From JBGSTR01 sp963707135 (lineage in GTDB: Bacteria > Pseudomonadota > Gammaproteobacteria > Chromatiales > Chromatiaceae), in assembly GCA_963707135.1 (NCBI GenBank), contig CAVPOY010000016.1, positions 1 to 37,464 on the forward strand: a DNA stretch of 37,464 nucleotides, written 5' to 3'. The notes beneath the pieces were generated by a model. The model ran no database searches and was not told the origin of the DNA. It worked only from the letters and a program-made list of their open reading frames with translations. The position numbers and the translations under genes are program-made. Of the stretch, positions 9,060-18,358 are shown in pieces (positions within the stretch are counted from its first letter, which is position 1; every line of letters begins with the position of its first letter).

Positions 9060-10451
9060 ATGCAGTCTTGGCTACTTCTTTTCGCGGTCCTCGCCGTGAT
9101 GTCGCTGGCGTATCACCTCGGGCGCGCGCGGGCCGTCGCGGTCGCCGGCGGCACCCGCCAGATCAAGAGCCTGCACTCGCTGCCGGGCTACTATGGCTAC
9201 TACGCCGCGCTCTGGGCCGGGATCCCGGCCCTGCTCCTACTCGGAGCCTGGACAGGTTTCCAGGACACGATCGTCACCGGCCTGATGAAGGCCGAGCTGC
9301 CGCCCGAAACGACCGCCGGCCTCTCCGACGGGCGAATCGGACTGTTGGTCAACGACATCAAGAACCTGGCGACAGGCAACATCGTCTCGGGCGACGTGAC
9401 CCCGGCCCTTCAGGCGGCGGCCGACAACTATGCGCGCCTGACGGAACTCGCTCACCTGACGTCGTGGGCGGTCGCGTTAGCCACCGCGCTCGGGGGGCTG
9501 GCCTACGCCTGGAACCGGACCAGCCCGCGCCTGAGAGCACGCAACCAGGTCGAATCGACGGTCATGGCGATCCTGGCGGTCTTCTCGTCCATCGCCATTC
9601 TGACCACCCTGGGCATCGTGCTGTCCGTGCTCTTCGAGTCCATGCTCTTTTTTCAGAAGGTTTCCTGGGCGGAGTTCCTTTTCGGCACGCAATGGAGTCC
9701 GCAGATCGCGCTGAGGGCCGACCAGGTCGGCGCCTCCGGTGCCTTCGGCGCCGTGCCCTTGTTTGCCGGGACCCTCCTGGTCTCCCTGATTGCGATGCTG
9801 ATCGCGGTGCCCATCGGCCTGATGGCCGCCATCTATCTGTCCGAGTACGCATCCCACCGGCTGCGCGCCGTGGCGAAGCCGGTTCTGGAGATCCTCGCCG
9901 GTATCCCGACGGTGGTTTATGGCTTTTTCGCCGCGCTCACCGTCGCGCCCGCCGTCCGCGATCTCGGTGAATCGATGGGTTTGGCGGTGTCCTCAGATAG
10001 CGCCCTGGCCGCCGGTCTCGTGATGGGAATCATGATCATCCCCTTCGTTTCGTCGCTGTCGGATGACGTGATCAACGCCGTGCCCCAGGCGATGCGTGAC
10101 GGCTCATACGCGCTGGGCGCCACCCATTCGGAGACCGTGCGTAGGGTCATCTTCCCGGCGGCGCTCCCGGGCATCGTCGGCGGGGTCCTGCTCGCGGTCT
10201 CCCGCGCCATCGGCGAGACCATGATCGTGGTCATGGCCGCCGGCATGTCGGCGAACCTGACCGCCAACCCGCTCGAGGCGGTAACCACGGTGACGGTTCA
10301 GATTGTCACCCTGCTGACCGGGGATCAGGAGTTCGACAGCCCCAAGACCCTGGCCGCCTTCGCGCTCGGGCTGACGCTCTTCGTGGTCACCCTGGCCCTG
10401 AACGTGATCGCCTTGCACATCGTGCGCAAGTATCGGGAGCAGTATGAATAG
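9060..10451 (+). CDS. pstC: phosphate ABC transporter permease PstC
   Basis: This inner-membrane subunit forms the phosphate channel with PstA. The product is 463 residues, longer than enterobacterial PstC. The extra part is an N-terminal region with two membrane segments (about 1-20 and 45-65), a periplasmic-looking stretch and a further membrane segment before the usual core. The core has six helices, including FLFGTQWSPQIALR, ALTVAPAVRDLG and the cytoplasmic EAA-type loop YALGATHSETVRRVIFPAAL then PGIVGG, which docks on PstB. The end, KYREQYE, overlaps the pstA start by 8 bp, so translation is probably coupled. Confidence 0.95.
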   Translation: MQSWLLLFAVLAVMSLAYHLGRARAVAVAGGTRQIKSLHSLPGYYGYYAALWAGIPALLLLGAWTGFQDTIVTGLMKAELPPETTAGLSDGRIGLLVNDIKNLATGNIVSGDVTPALQAAADNYARLTELAHLTSWAVALATALGGLAYAWNRTSPRLRARNQVESTVMAILAVFSSIAILTTLGIVLSVLFESMLFFQKVSWAEFLFGTQWSPQIALRADQVGASGAFGAVPLFAGTLLVSLIAMLIAVPIGLMAAIYLSEYASHRLRAVAKPVLEILAGIPTVVYGFFAALTVAPAVRDLGESMGLAVSSDSALAAGLVMGIMIIPFVSSLSDDVINAVPQAMRDGSYALGATHSETVRRVIFPAALPGIVGGVLLAVSRAIGETMIVVMAAGMSANLTANPLEAVTTVTVQIVTLLTGDQEFDSPKTLAAFALGLTLFVVTLALNVIALHIVRKYREQYE

Positions 10452-11760
10452 TCGGGTTCCTCTCGGCAGCGGCGGGCCAACGGCGCCGCGCGCCATCGAC
10501 ATCGTCAACGCCGGACTCCATCGGCGCTACAGGGCCGAGAGGCGCTTCCGCCTGATGGGACTTGGGGCGGTCATTCTGGGACTGTCGTTCGTGGCCATCC
10601 TGTTCGCCGACATCATCGGCAAGGGCTACACGGCGTTCCAGCAGACCTATATCCAACTGCCGATCCGTTTCGACGCGCGGATCATCGACCCCGCGGCTGA
10701 ACGCGAGCCTGACCGTCTGTCCCGCGCCGACTACCAGAAACTAGTCCGCGAGGCACTCCTGGCGCAGTTCCCGGAGGTCACCGAGCGTCGCGGCAAGCGC
10801 GAGCTCTACCAGCTGATGAGCCCCGGTGCCCCGCAGCAGCTGCGCGAGATGGTGATGGCCGATCCCGGGCTCATCGGTACCGAGCGGGAGGTATGGCTGC
10901 TCGCCAACGACGACATCGACATGCTGGTGAAGGGTCACATAGACCGCGGCAGCGCCGAGTCCGAGCGACGCGTGAACGACACGACCATCGCCTGGGTGGA
11001 TACCCTGGCGGAGCGGGGCATGCTCGAGAGGCGGTTCAACACCAACTTTTTCACCCAGGGTGCCTCCCGCGAGCCGGAGCTGTCGGGCATCGCCGGCGCC
11101 CTGGCAGGCTCCTTCTACACCCTGCTGCTGACCCTGTTGCTCTCTTTTCCCATCGGTGTCGGCACGGCGCTATACCTGGAGGAGTTCGCGTCCAAGAACC
11201 GGTGGACGGACTTCATCGAGGTCAATATCAACAATCTGGCGGCGGTGCCCTCGATCGTATTCGGTCTGCTGGGCCTTGCGGTGTTCATCAACTTTTTCGG
11301 CGTGCCGCGCTCGACGCCGCTGGTCGGCGCCCTGGTGCTGACCCTGATGACGCTGCCCACCATCATCATCGCCAGCCGCGCGGCGCTGAAGTCGGTTCCG
11401 CCGTCGATCCGCGAGGCCGCACTGGGCGTCGGCGCCTCACCCCTGCAAACCCAGTTCCATCACGTGCTGCCGTTGGCCATGCCGGGCATGCTCACGGGGA
11501 CGATCATCGGCATGGCGCAGGCCCTGGGGGAGACCGCGCCGCTGCTGATGATCGGCATGATCGCCTTCATCGTCGACATACCCGCGGGGGTGACGGACCC
11601 GGCCACGGTGCTCCCGGTACAGATCTTTCTGTGGGCCGATAGCCCGGAGCGCGGCTTCGTCGAGCGTACCTCGGCCGCCATCATGGTGCTGCTGGCCTTT
11701 CTGATCCTCATGAACCTGACCGCGGTGATGTTGCGCCGGCGATTCGAACGACGCTGGTAG
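10444..11760 (+). CDS. pstA: phosphate ABC transporter permease PstA
   Basis: This is the second channel subunit, at 438 residues longer than the ~300-residue enterobacterial form. After one N-terminal helix (LGAVILGLSFVAILFADIIG) there is a ~170-residue soluble, probably periplasmic, insert rich in charged residues. The five-helix core begins near GALAGSFYTLLLTLLLSFPI. The EAA loop is ALGVGASPLQTQFHHVLPLA followed by MPGM, and GMAQALGETAPLLMIGMIAF lies beyond it. The start overlaps pstC. Large soluble inserts in PstA/PstC occur in several marine and sulfur-oxidising gammaproteobacteria. The pstB gene follows after 76 bp. Confidence 0.95.
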   Translation: MNSRVPLGSGGPTAPRAIDIVNAGLHRRYRAERRFRLMGLGAVILGLSFVAILFADIIGKGYTAFQQTYIQLPIRFDARIIDPAAEREPDRLSRADYQKLVREALLAQFPEVTERRGKRELYQLMSPGAPQQLREMVMADPGLIGTEREVWLLANDDIDMLVKGHIDRGSAESERRVNDTTIAWVDTLAERGMLERRFNTNFFTQGASREPELSGIAGALAGSFYTLLLTLLLSFPIGVGTALYLEEFASKNRWTDFIEVNINNLAAVPSIVFGLLGLAVFINFFGVPRSTPLVGALVLTLMTLPTIIIASRAALKSVPPSIREAALGVGASPLQTQFHHVLPLAMPGMLTGTIIGMAQALGETAPLLMIGMIAFIVDIPAGVTDPATVLPVQIFLWADSPERGFVERTSAAIMVLLAFLILMNLTAVMLRRRFERRW

Positions 11761-11836
11761 GTGACCCGCAAAGTGCATCCAAGGGCGCGCGCCGGGCCGA
11801 TCGGCGCACGAACCGGATCGAATCGAGGTGGTAGCA

Positions 11837-12700
11837 ATGAACACGATAGTCGCGGATGTTGGCAAGGGCGCAGGCGCGATCCGGGCAATGGACCTGGAGA
11901 GGGAATGCGCATTCGAGGGCACCGTGGGTGACTTCACGGTCGCCGACGCACGAATGGTGTGCCGCAATGTCGACGTCTACTACGGCGACAAGCACGCCAT
12001 CAAGGCTGTGAGCCTGGACCTCGGCAAGCACGAGGTGGTGTCGATGATCGGCCCGTCGGGTTGCGGCAAGTCCACCTTCCTGCGCTGCCTGAACCGCATG
12101 AACGACACGATACCAGGCGCCCGGGTAACGGGCAGCGTCAAGCTCGACGGGGTCGACGTCTACGACCGCTCGCTGGACGTGGTGCCGTTGCGCGCCCGGG
12201 TGGGTATGGTGTTCCAGAAGCCCAATCCCTTTCCCAAATCCATCTACGAAAACGTCGCCTACGGGCCGCGAATCCACGGACTGACGAGCACAAAGGCGGA
12301 GCTCGACGCCCTGGTCGAGTCCAGCCTGCGCAAGGCCGGGTTGTGGGGCGAGGTCAAGGATCGGCTCGACCAGCCGGGCACCAGCCTATCTGGCGGACAG
12401 CAGCAGCGGCTATGTATCGCACGGACCATCTCGGTGTCTCCCGAGGTGATCCTGATGGACGAGCCCTGCTCGGCCCTCGATCCGATCGCCACGGCCAGGA
12501 TCGAGGAGCTGATCGACGAGCTGCATGAGAATTACAGCATTGCGATCGTGACCCACTCCATGCAGCAGGCGGCCCGCGTCTCCCAGCGCACCGCCTACTT
12601 CCACCTCGGCGACCTGGTCGAGGTCGGCGAGACCAACCAGATCTTCACCAATCCAAGGCACAAGCTCACCGAGGACTACATTACCGGTCGCTTTGGGTGA
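11837..12700 (+). CDS. pstB: phosphate ABC transporter ATP-binding protein
   Basis: PstB is the cytoplasmic ATPase that powers PstCA. ATG 11837 is chosen because GAGG at 11825-11828 is eight bases upstream; the frame is open from GTG 11828. The product (287 residues) has a ~45-residue N-terminal extension before the usual MVCRNVDVYYGDKHAIK opening. Motifs in order: Walker A GPSGCGKST (about residue 76), Q-loop MVFQKPNPFPKSIYENV, signature LSGGQQQRLCIART, Walker B VILMDEPCSALDP and H-loop IVTHSMQQAARVSQRT. All catalytic residues are present. Confidence 0.97.
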   Translation: MNTIVADVGKGAGAIRAMDLERECAFEGTVGDFTVADARMVCRNVDVYYGDKHAIKAVSLDLGKHEVVSMIGPSGCGKSTFLRCLNRMNDTIPGARVTGSVKLDGVDVYDRSLDVVPLRARVGMVFQKPNPFPKSIYENVAYGPRIHGLTSTKAELDALVESSLRKAGLWGEVKDRLDQPGTSLSGGQQQRLCIARTISVSPEVILMDEPCSALDPIATARIEELIDELHENYSIAIVTHSMQQAARVSQRTAYFHLGDLVEVGETNQIFTNPRHKLTEDYITGRFG

Positions 12701-12770
12701 GCGGGTGCCACGGCAGCGGCAGCATCAAAGCGTCGGATTCTCAACGGACCCCGTCAATCAAGGTACCTCA

Positions 12771-13502
12771 GTGAACGACATTACCAAGGGCCATACCGTC
12801 CACGCCTACGATGACGAGCTCGGCCGCGTGCGCGGCCTGGTGCTGGAGATGGGCAAGTACGTGCTGGAGCAGACCGCCAACGCCGTCGCCGCCTTGATGA
12901 CCGGCGACGCGGCCCGCGCGCGGCAAGTGCTGGACAACGAGCCCAAGGTCGATCGGTTCGAGCTCGAGGCCGACGAGGCGATCTTCAGCCTCATTGCCAA
13001 ACGCCAGCCCGCCGCCCAGGACCTGCGCCTCGTCCTGGCACTCTCGAAGATCGTCGGCGATCTCGAACGGGCCGGGGACAAGGCCGTACAGATCGCCTGG
13101 TGTGCGATCCGCCTCCTGGAACGGGGCGGCCAGCATCCGGCCAATAAGATCCTGCACCACGTGCGGCGTCTGGACGAGGTGGCCCGCTCGATGCTGGAGC
13201 GCGGTCTCGACGCGCTTGGCCGCGCCGATATCGAGCCCGCGCTCGACGTGTTCTCCGACGACCGCCAGTTGGACGACGAGTTCGACGCGGCCCTGCGTCA
13301 TCTGATGACCTTCGTGCTGGAGGACAGCTCGCTGGTCGGCCAGGTCCTGGACCTGGTGTTCGCCCTCAAGGCGCTGGAGCGCATCGGCCAGCACGCGACC
13401 AACGTCGCCGAGCAGGTGATCTTCGTGGCGAAGGGAAAGGACGTGCGCTACCAGAACAAGGAGGTGCTGGTCGAGACGCTTCGCCACCGGGAGCTGCGCT
13501 GA
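12771..13502 (+). CDS. phoU: phosphate signalling/transport accessory protein PhoU
   Basis: PhoU links PstB activity to the PhoR sensor kinase and restrains phosphate uptake. GTG 12771 is chosen, 70 bp after pstB, giving 243 residues, the family size. Two three-helix PhoU domains are visible: MGKYVLEQTANAVAALMTGD to DLERAGDKAVQIAW, and VRRLDEVARSMLERGLDALG to LKALERIGQHATNVAEQVIF. Each carries the acidic metal-binding motif (DLERAGDKAVQ and ALERIGQHATN). The last 211 bases of the gene plus 63 bp downstream recur at 17266-17539. No phoB or phoR lies in the window. Confidence 0.95.
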   Translation: MNDITKGHTVHAYDDELGRVRGLVLEMGKYVLEQTANAVAALMTGDAARARQVLDNEPKVDRFELEADEAIFSLIAKRQPAAQDLRLVLALSKIVGDLERAGDKAVQIAWCAIRLLERGGQHPANKILHHVRRLDEVARSMLERGLDALGRADIEPALDVFSDDRQLDDEFDAALRHLMTFVLEDSSLVGQVLDLVFALKALERIGQHATNVAEQVIFVAKGKDVRYQNKEVLVETLRHRELR

Positions 13503-13565
13503 CCGCCCCGCCCGCGTCTGCCTGCTCCGCCCGGTTTCCTGTACTCGGAGAAGGGGAGTTGCGTT
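13292..13565 (+). repeat. direct repeat copy 1: phoU 3' end plus downstream flank
   Basis: This 274-bp stretch is repeated in the same orientation at 17266-17539 with four substitutions and no gaps. Differences are C to T in an Asn codon (silent), A to G changing His to Arg near the PhoU C-terminus, and two changes in the non-coding tail. Copy 1 belongs to the intact phoU. The two copies bound the sulfatase pseudogene. Confidence 0.95.
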
Positions 13566-13611
13566 TATCCCCTGGTTTCGCTTTGAGGTCCTACAGCGTG
13601 CATTTTCCCAG

Positions 13612-13998
13612 GGAGGGCAGGCTGAACGGTGTTACAAGCGGCGTCGCTTCCGGCCCCAGGAGCACCTCGGTCCCAACAGGCAGATCCAAACCGAAGCACG
13701 AGTTTGTTCCATTGGCCATGCTGAAACCAAAGCCGTCCTCGTAGGTCGTTCTCACGTTCAGCTGGTAACGGATCTGGTCCCCATCTTCGAGCAGTTCCAA
13801 GAGGTCGGTCCGCTCCAACGAAAAGCCCGACAAGCCAATGAACGCCTGATCGGCATCCACCAGGCCTTCGTAGGCAACCGCCACTGTATTCCCACCTGCC
13901 GTCGCCCGCACTGAGTAGTCGCGCGTGACGCCGCCGCAGCTCTCCTCCCACAGGTACAGCCCCGCGTCGGTCGCCGGGTCGTAGGTCGGCGCCCCGCA
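13612..13998 (-). repeat. repeat module C of the sulfatase (C-terminal copy)
   Basis: Reads CGAPTYDPATDAGLYLWEES then CGGVTRDYSVRATAGG, GLSGFSLERTDLLELLEDGD, YEDGFGFSMANGTNSCFGLD and PVGTEVLLGPEATPLVTPF, followed by the end of the gene at SLGKCTL. Four conserved Cys positions per module suggest a disulfide-stabilised extracellular fold. I do not recognise it as a named family. Confidence 0.75.
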
Positions 13999-14039
13999 GA
14001 TCTCCGCCACCGGGGGGTGGCGCAGCCTGATAGGTGGTC

Positions 14040-14413
14040 AGGTCGAACGGTGCGGTCATCGGCGTCGCGTTCGGTCCCACCAGCACCGGCGTGCCCGCGG
14101 GCAGGTCCAGCCCAAAGCAGACGCTCGCACCGCTTGCGACGCTGAAGTCGAAGCCGTCCTCGTACTGCTTTCTCACGATTAGCTGGTAGTCAATCTGCAG
14201 CCCGCTGTTCACCAGCACATCCGTGCTCTCAAGCGAAAACGGGGTCACCACGCTGAAGGCCTCGGTCGCATCCACCTGTCCGGCGTAGGTCACCGTGCTC
14301 GCGCTGCCTCCTCCCGCGGCCCGCACCGCGAAGCTGCGCATGGGATTTCCGCAGTTCTCCTCCCACAGGTACAGCCCCGCATCGGTCGCCGGGTCGTAGG
14401 TGGGGGCACCGCA
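14040..14413 (-). repeat. repeat module B of the sulfatase
   Basis: Reads CGAPTYDPATDAGLYLWEEN then CGNPMRSFAVRAAGGG, VVTPFSLESTDVLVNSGLQI, YEDGFDFSVASGASVCFGLD and PAGTPVLVGPNATPMTAPF. It is very like module C and more distant from module A. A frameshift at about 14030 separates it from module C. Confidence 0.75.
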
Positions 14414-16610
14414 GGATGAATCTGCCGCCTCGATACGCGCATTGGGACCGACGAACATGCGATGTTGGAACATATCGGGGTGACGATTACCCAGCCCGTC
14501 GACACCGTCCGGGTACTGATCGGGGTAGTCACCGTCGACCGCCGCGACACGCGCCTTAAATCCGCCCACCAGGCTCGATGGCGAGGGCCCGACCGCGGTG
14601 TAGGCGGCGAAGTGGTGGAACAGGTCGCCGTCGTTCGGTGACGTGTCGACGGTCAGCGCATAAGTCCTGCCTGCAGCCAGCGTGACAGGCTCGGTGAGGT
14701 CCACATACCGGAATTCGCCCAGCCGATAGCTCGTGCCGTTGTTCACTATCGCGTTTGCAAGGATCTGCTGAGATTCGCGATCGAAAAGCCGCACCACGTG
14801 GACCGCGTCAAGCCCGTCCGGAACCCCAACCGTCTGCCCGTCGCTGTTGGTCGAGGTCTCCTGGTTGAGCTGATCATCGGCAGCGTCGTCCCACATTCCG
14901 AGGCTCCGGACCACTACGGGCTGGTTTCCGACGGTGAACTGGTAGCCGATCGCACCGCTACGGTCGTTGCGCAGGTCCACCCCGCCGTCCGTATGCAGGA
15001 TCTGACCGTCCCCGAGTCCAAGATCGCGGCTGTAGCCTTTATTGTGAAAACGCAGCAGACGCGAGGCCAGCGTATCGACCAGTGACTGATGCTCCGGGCC
15101 TCCAGAAGATCGATGTCCTGATGCAGGTCGGCGTCGAGGTCGAACAGCTTGATGGGCACCGCCTGACCCTGGTCGGCGCCGCTGAGCCTGTCGCGGTTGA
15201 CCAGACTGCCGTCGATCATCATCAGAAGGGACTGCTCCCGCACGGCGAGGGCAGCGTCATCGGGCAGGTCGTTCGTACTCAGGCTGTCGTCGTGGCTCAC
15301 CAGCGAGTGGGACCGGCGTGAACTGCGAGCCGGGCACCTGACCCAGCAGGGCGGGTAGGACATTCTCACTGTCCTCGGCCTCGTCCGGCCCCATGGCGTG
15401 GCCGAGCAGGCCGGCGAAGCTTGCGTAGAGGTCGACCTGGCCGAAGTTGGCCGAGCTGACCGCACCCGCCGGCACGCCGCCGCCCGGCCAGGCGACGATG
15501 AAGGGCACTCGATGTCCGCCCTCGTAGAGCGACTGCTTTCGGTCCCGCAACCCGGCAGAGGCTACGCCGCCACGATCCGATCCGTTGTCGCTGGTGAAGA
15601 TGACCAGGGTGCTCTCGCGCATCGGCCGACCGGTGCGTGGGTCGTTTACCGTCTGCAAGCTTGTCGAGAAGCAGACCCAGGGCGAGGTCGTTCTCGTAGA
15701 CCATATCACCTCGCGTATCGCTGTCGCTGCCGTCAGTGAACAGGGCCTGGTCCAGGACGGGAAAAACCCGCCCTTGCACAACGATCTGCATCGGCCGGGT
15801 CGTAGGGGGCATGGTTGGCGTTCGGTGCGTAGTACAAGGAAGAACGGCTTCTGACACCATTCGCTACGTGTTCGTCGATGTAGTCGAGGGCGCGGTTGAT
15901 GTAGCGCTCGCCCATGCGCTGCTGGTCCCAGTCGGCCACCCCGGCCCGGCGCTCTCCAACGCCGGCTTGTGGCGGCGCGCCGTTCCAGGTAGGAACGCCG
16001 ACGAACGCGTTGTTCTCGATGTAGGCCTTTAGCGTCCTAGGGTAAGTGAATCTGGAAGTTGCCGCCAAGGCCGAAAAAGTAGTCGAATCCATGGGCGAGT
16101 GGACCGTCCAGGATGCTGGTCAAATACCCTCCGCCCGGGCTCTCGCCGACTCGTATCTTGTTCCAGTTCGCCTCATCGTGCGTTGGTGATGACCGCCGGC
16201 TGACCATCGCGGCCCATCCAGGTAAATCCCAAGTGCCATTTGCCGATGGCGGCCGTGCGGTAGCCCTGCTTCTGGAGAAGAGTAGCCAGAGTAGGGCGCT
16301 CTGCGGCCAATCAGGGGTGACTTAGCCCAAGCGCCTATGACGCCGTGTTTATTGTAGGTCCGCCACGGGTACCGGCCGGTGAGCATGGCATACCGGCTGG
16401 GTGAGCACATGGAGGACGCTGAATGCACGTCGGTGAACAGAAGACCTTGCGCCGCCAATCGCTCCAAATTCGGCGTAAGAAGTGTCTTGGTGATCGGTTC
16501 AGCCGTTGGGCCGAGTGTCTTCCCAAGGTACGCGCTGGTGTCTCCAATGCCCATATCGTCCACCATCATCACGATGATGTTTGGGCGCAACGGCTTGGGG
16601 TCCCCGATAC

Positions 16611-16986
16611 AAAACGGGGAGGCCGCCGGCACCTTATCCGGACCCACGTGCACAAGTGTTCCCGCCGGCACGTCCGCTTTGAAACATACTTGCGCAGAAC
16701 TGGGAGCGCTGAAGGAAAAGCCGTCCTGATAGGGGCTTCGCACGGACATCCGATAGGTGATCTGGAGGCCGCCGCCCAGCTGCTCGAGCACATCGCTGGA
16801 CTCCAGCGCGAAGGGCGTCACTTCAACGAAGGCAAGGTCGCTGTCCACCCCGCCCTCGTAGGTCATAACCGTCGCGGAACCGCCTTGCAGGGCCCTGACG
16901 CTGAAGCTCCGCACCGTGTCGCCGCAGTTCTCCTCCCACAGATAAAGCCCGCTATCGACCGCCGCGTCCAGGTTCGGGGCTCCGCA
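16611..16986 (-). repeat. repeat module A of the sulfatase (N-terminal copy)
   Basis: The module runs from LCGAPNLDAAVDSGLYLWEE, then NCG, through SFSVRALQGGSATVMTYEGG, VTPFALESSDVLEQLGGG, TYRMSVRSPYQDGFSF and VCFKADVPAGTLVHVGPDKV. It precedes the sulfatase domain directly. Two C-terminal copies at 14040-14413 and 13612-13998 share the same Cys, YLWEE, VR, DGF-FS, CF, PxGT and VGP positions. Confidence 0.75.
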
Positions 16987-17265
16987 GAGCTCCGCGTCCA
17001 CTGTCGCCGCGAGATTGCTTTGGTTCCCCGCTGCATTGTCGTGCGGCGCAGCGACCCCGGCGCTTAAGAACCCCGGTACACTGCAAAGGAGGAAACAGAC
17101 CACAACGAGGTTGCCTGCCAAATGTTTTTTTGCGCCATAATCGTTACTATTCCATCGCGTCCTCGCAACCTGTGATCTGGTTCACTGTAACTGGTGCCAG
17201 CAATATACCGAAAATCAACGTAGCGGTTGAGCGCAAACGGTTTGCTCACCCGCGGTTACCCGGCT

Positions 17266-17476
17266 CCTGCGTCATCTGATGACCTTCGTGCTGGAGGACA
17301 GCTCGCTGGTCGGCCAGGTCCTGGACCTGGTGTTCGCCCTCAAGGCGCTGGAGCGCATCGGCCAGCACGCGACCAATGTCGCCGAGCAGGTGATCTTCGT
17401 GGCGAAGGGAAAGGACGTGCGCTACCAGAACAAGGAGGTGCTGGTCGAGACGCTTCGCCGCCGGGAGCTGCGCTGA
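17266..17476 (+). pseudogene. 3' fragment of phoU
   Basis: It encodes only the last ~69 residues of PhoU (MTFVLEDSSLVGQVLDLVFA to RRRELR), about half of the second domain, with no start of its own beyond an internal ATG. The reading frame is undamaged, so the duplication is recent. It is not expected to make a working PhoU but could in principle give a small helical peptide. Confidence 0.9.
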
Positions 17477-17539
17477 CCGCCCCGCCCGCGTCTGCCTGCT
17501 CCGCCCGGTTTCCTATACTCGGAGTAGGGGAGTTGCGTT
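17266..17539 (+). repeat. direct repeat copy 2: phoU 3' end plus downstream flank
   Basis: Second copy of the 274-bp repeat, offset exactly 3,974 bp from copy 1 with four substitutions. Its left border (CCTGCGTCATCTGATGACC at 17266) breaks sharply from the unrelated sequence before it, and its right border is GGGGAGTTGCGTT at 17527-17539. Confidence 0.95.
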
Positions 17540-17633
17540 AACGCGAGCCCCGGCGGCTGGAGACGATGGGGTTTCCGGTACCCACTCGGCTATGGGCTTT
17601 TCTGCGCCAACAAGTGGCATCCCCTAAGGGACG

Positions 17634-17831
17634 ACCATCGCGGATGCCAATGCCGACGGGCGGCTCGATCTGTCGGTCATCGCGACCGACACCGAGACCG
17701 GTAGAACAGTGTCACGCACCAAGGATGTCGCGACCGGGGAGACGATCAGCACCGTCGCATGGCCCTGTGAAATGACCCTTCGCCAGGGTCCCGGGAGCGG
17801 TTCCGGGGACCCTGACGCGGCTTGTCAGTGA
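17634..17831 (+). pseudogene. remnant of an FG-GAP-like repeat protein C-terminus
   Basis: The frame reads TIADANADGRLDLSVIATDT then ETGRTVSRTKDVATGETIST and VAWP, ending at TGA 17829-17831. It aligns along its length with the last repeat of the propeller protein at 34163-35741 (SIADINANGAEELVMLGRCG then TDAQLKAVVKDARTAETLNR). So it is the tail of a paralogue whose upstream part has been lost, probably through the phoU-sulfatase rearrangement that ends 94 bp before it. No start codon or ribosome-binding site fits. Confidence 0.6.
17785..17813. terminator. hairpin at the 3' end of the universal stress gene
   Basis: AGGGTCCC (17785-17792) and GGGACCCT (17806-17813) are exact inverted repeats, with further GG/CC pairing inside after a one-base bulge. 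It lies 12 bases past the stop of the minus-strand stress-protein gene. No U-run follows, so it is at best a non-canonical terminator or 3'-end stabiliser. Confidence 0.4.
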
Positions 17832-18358
17832 GCCGCCAAGGTACCGGCGGCGTGGGGGGCGTCGGTGGAGGAGGGGACCCATTCCCCAGCGCCCGCTTGG
17901 ACGATCCTGACCGGGATGCTGCCGTCGCGGGCCATTGATCGCCGGAGCCGCGAGGAGAGGCGTCCCTTACCGTTGCTGCCCATCAGAATTAGCTGGGCCC
18001 CGATCTGCCGCGCCACCTCGGGGATCCTGGTCTGCGGAACCCCGGAGACCAGGCGGACCGTCGCCCGATCCAACGCGCCCCGTTGATCCGGGTGCCGGGC
18101 GGCAGCGTCAGCGAGGAACGCGTTCAACATCTGTCTCGCGATCTCGTCAATGGGCAGCAGCCGGTCAATGCCGCCGGTGCGCCGATAGTAGCCCGGGGAT
18201 CCGCCGGGCTCGTGCACCACATGCAGCACCACGAGCGGCGCCTGGGAGGACTCCGCCAGCCGGGCGGCCGTGAGCAGGGCGGCCTCCGACTCGCGGCAGA
18301 AACCGACACAGGCAAGAATCGGCCTGTCTAACGAGACTACCGCGGAATTCGCGCTCAT
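17825..18358 (-). CDS. universal stress protein (UspA family)
   Basis: A 177-residue single Usp domain. The N-terminus PILACVGFCRESEAALLTAA then RLAES is the first strand and helix, VVLHVVHEP the second strand. The C-terminal nucleotide-binding region reads QIGAQLILMGSNGKGRLSSR then LRRSMARDGSIPVRIV, matching the G-x2-G-x9-G(S/T) loop that binds ATP, although the spacing is slightly altered. A ~20-residue tail after the domain (WVPSSTDAPHAAGTLAAH) has no known role. It is a cytosolic stress protein; partner and trigger cannot be read from sequence. An AGAGG lies 12 bases before the ATG. Confidence 0.85.
   Translation of the reverse strand: MSANSAVVSLDRPILACVGFCRESEAALLTAARLAESSQAPLVVLHVVHEPGGSPGYYRRTGGIDRLLPIDEIARQMLNAFLADAAARHPDQRGALDRATVRLVSGVPQTRIPEVARQIGAQLILMGSNGKGRLSSRLRRSMARDGSIPVRIVQAGAGEWVPSSTDAPHAAGTLAAH

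Larger units (their letters stand above)
13591..17121 (-). pseudogene. secreted multidomain sulfatase, heavily frameshifted
   Basis: Read on the minus strand, one ancestral gene of about 1,170 codons can be rebuilt. It has a signal peptide (MAGNLVVVCFLLCSVPGFLS), a ~125-residue repeat module, a type I sulfatase domain, a beta-rich module and two more repeat modules. The sulfatase domain shows RPNIIVMMVDDMGIGDTSAY, the formylglycine motif CSPSRYAMLTGRYPWRT (C at about 16410), IGKWHLGF in a shifted frame, YYAPNANHAPYDP, and ESTLVIFTSDNGSDRGG. The beta-rich part is IGYQFTVGNQPVVVRSLGMW and following. At least seven frame changes lie between 16295 and 14030, the first at a GGG run (16294-16296). 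Substrate unknown; sulfated polysaccharides are the usual targets of secreted members. Confidence 0.75.

Noticed and set aside
17279..17476. A separate small gene encoding a 65-residue helical protein
   Set aside because: It is the exact tail of PhoU within a duplicated block, with no ribosome-binding site of its own.
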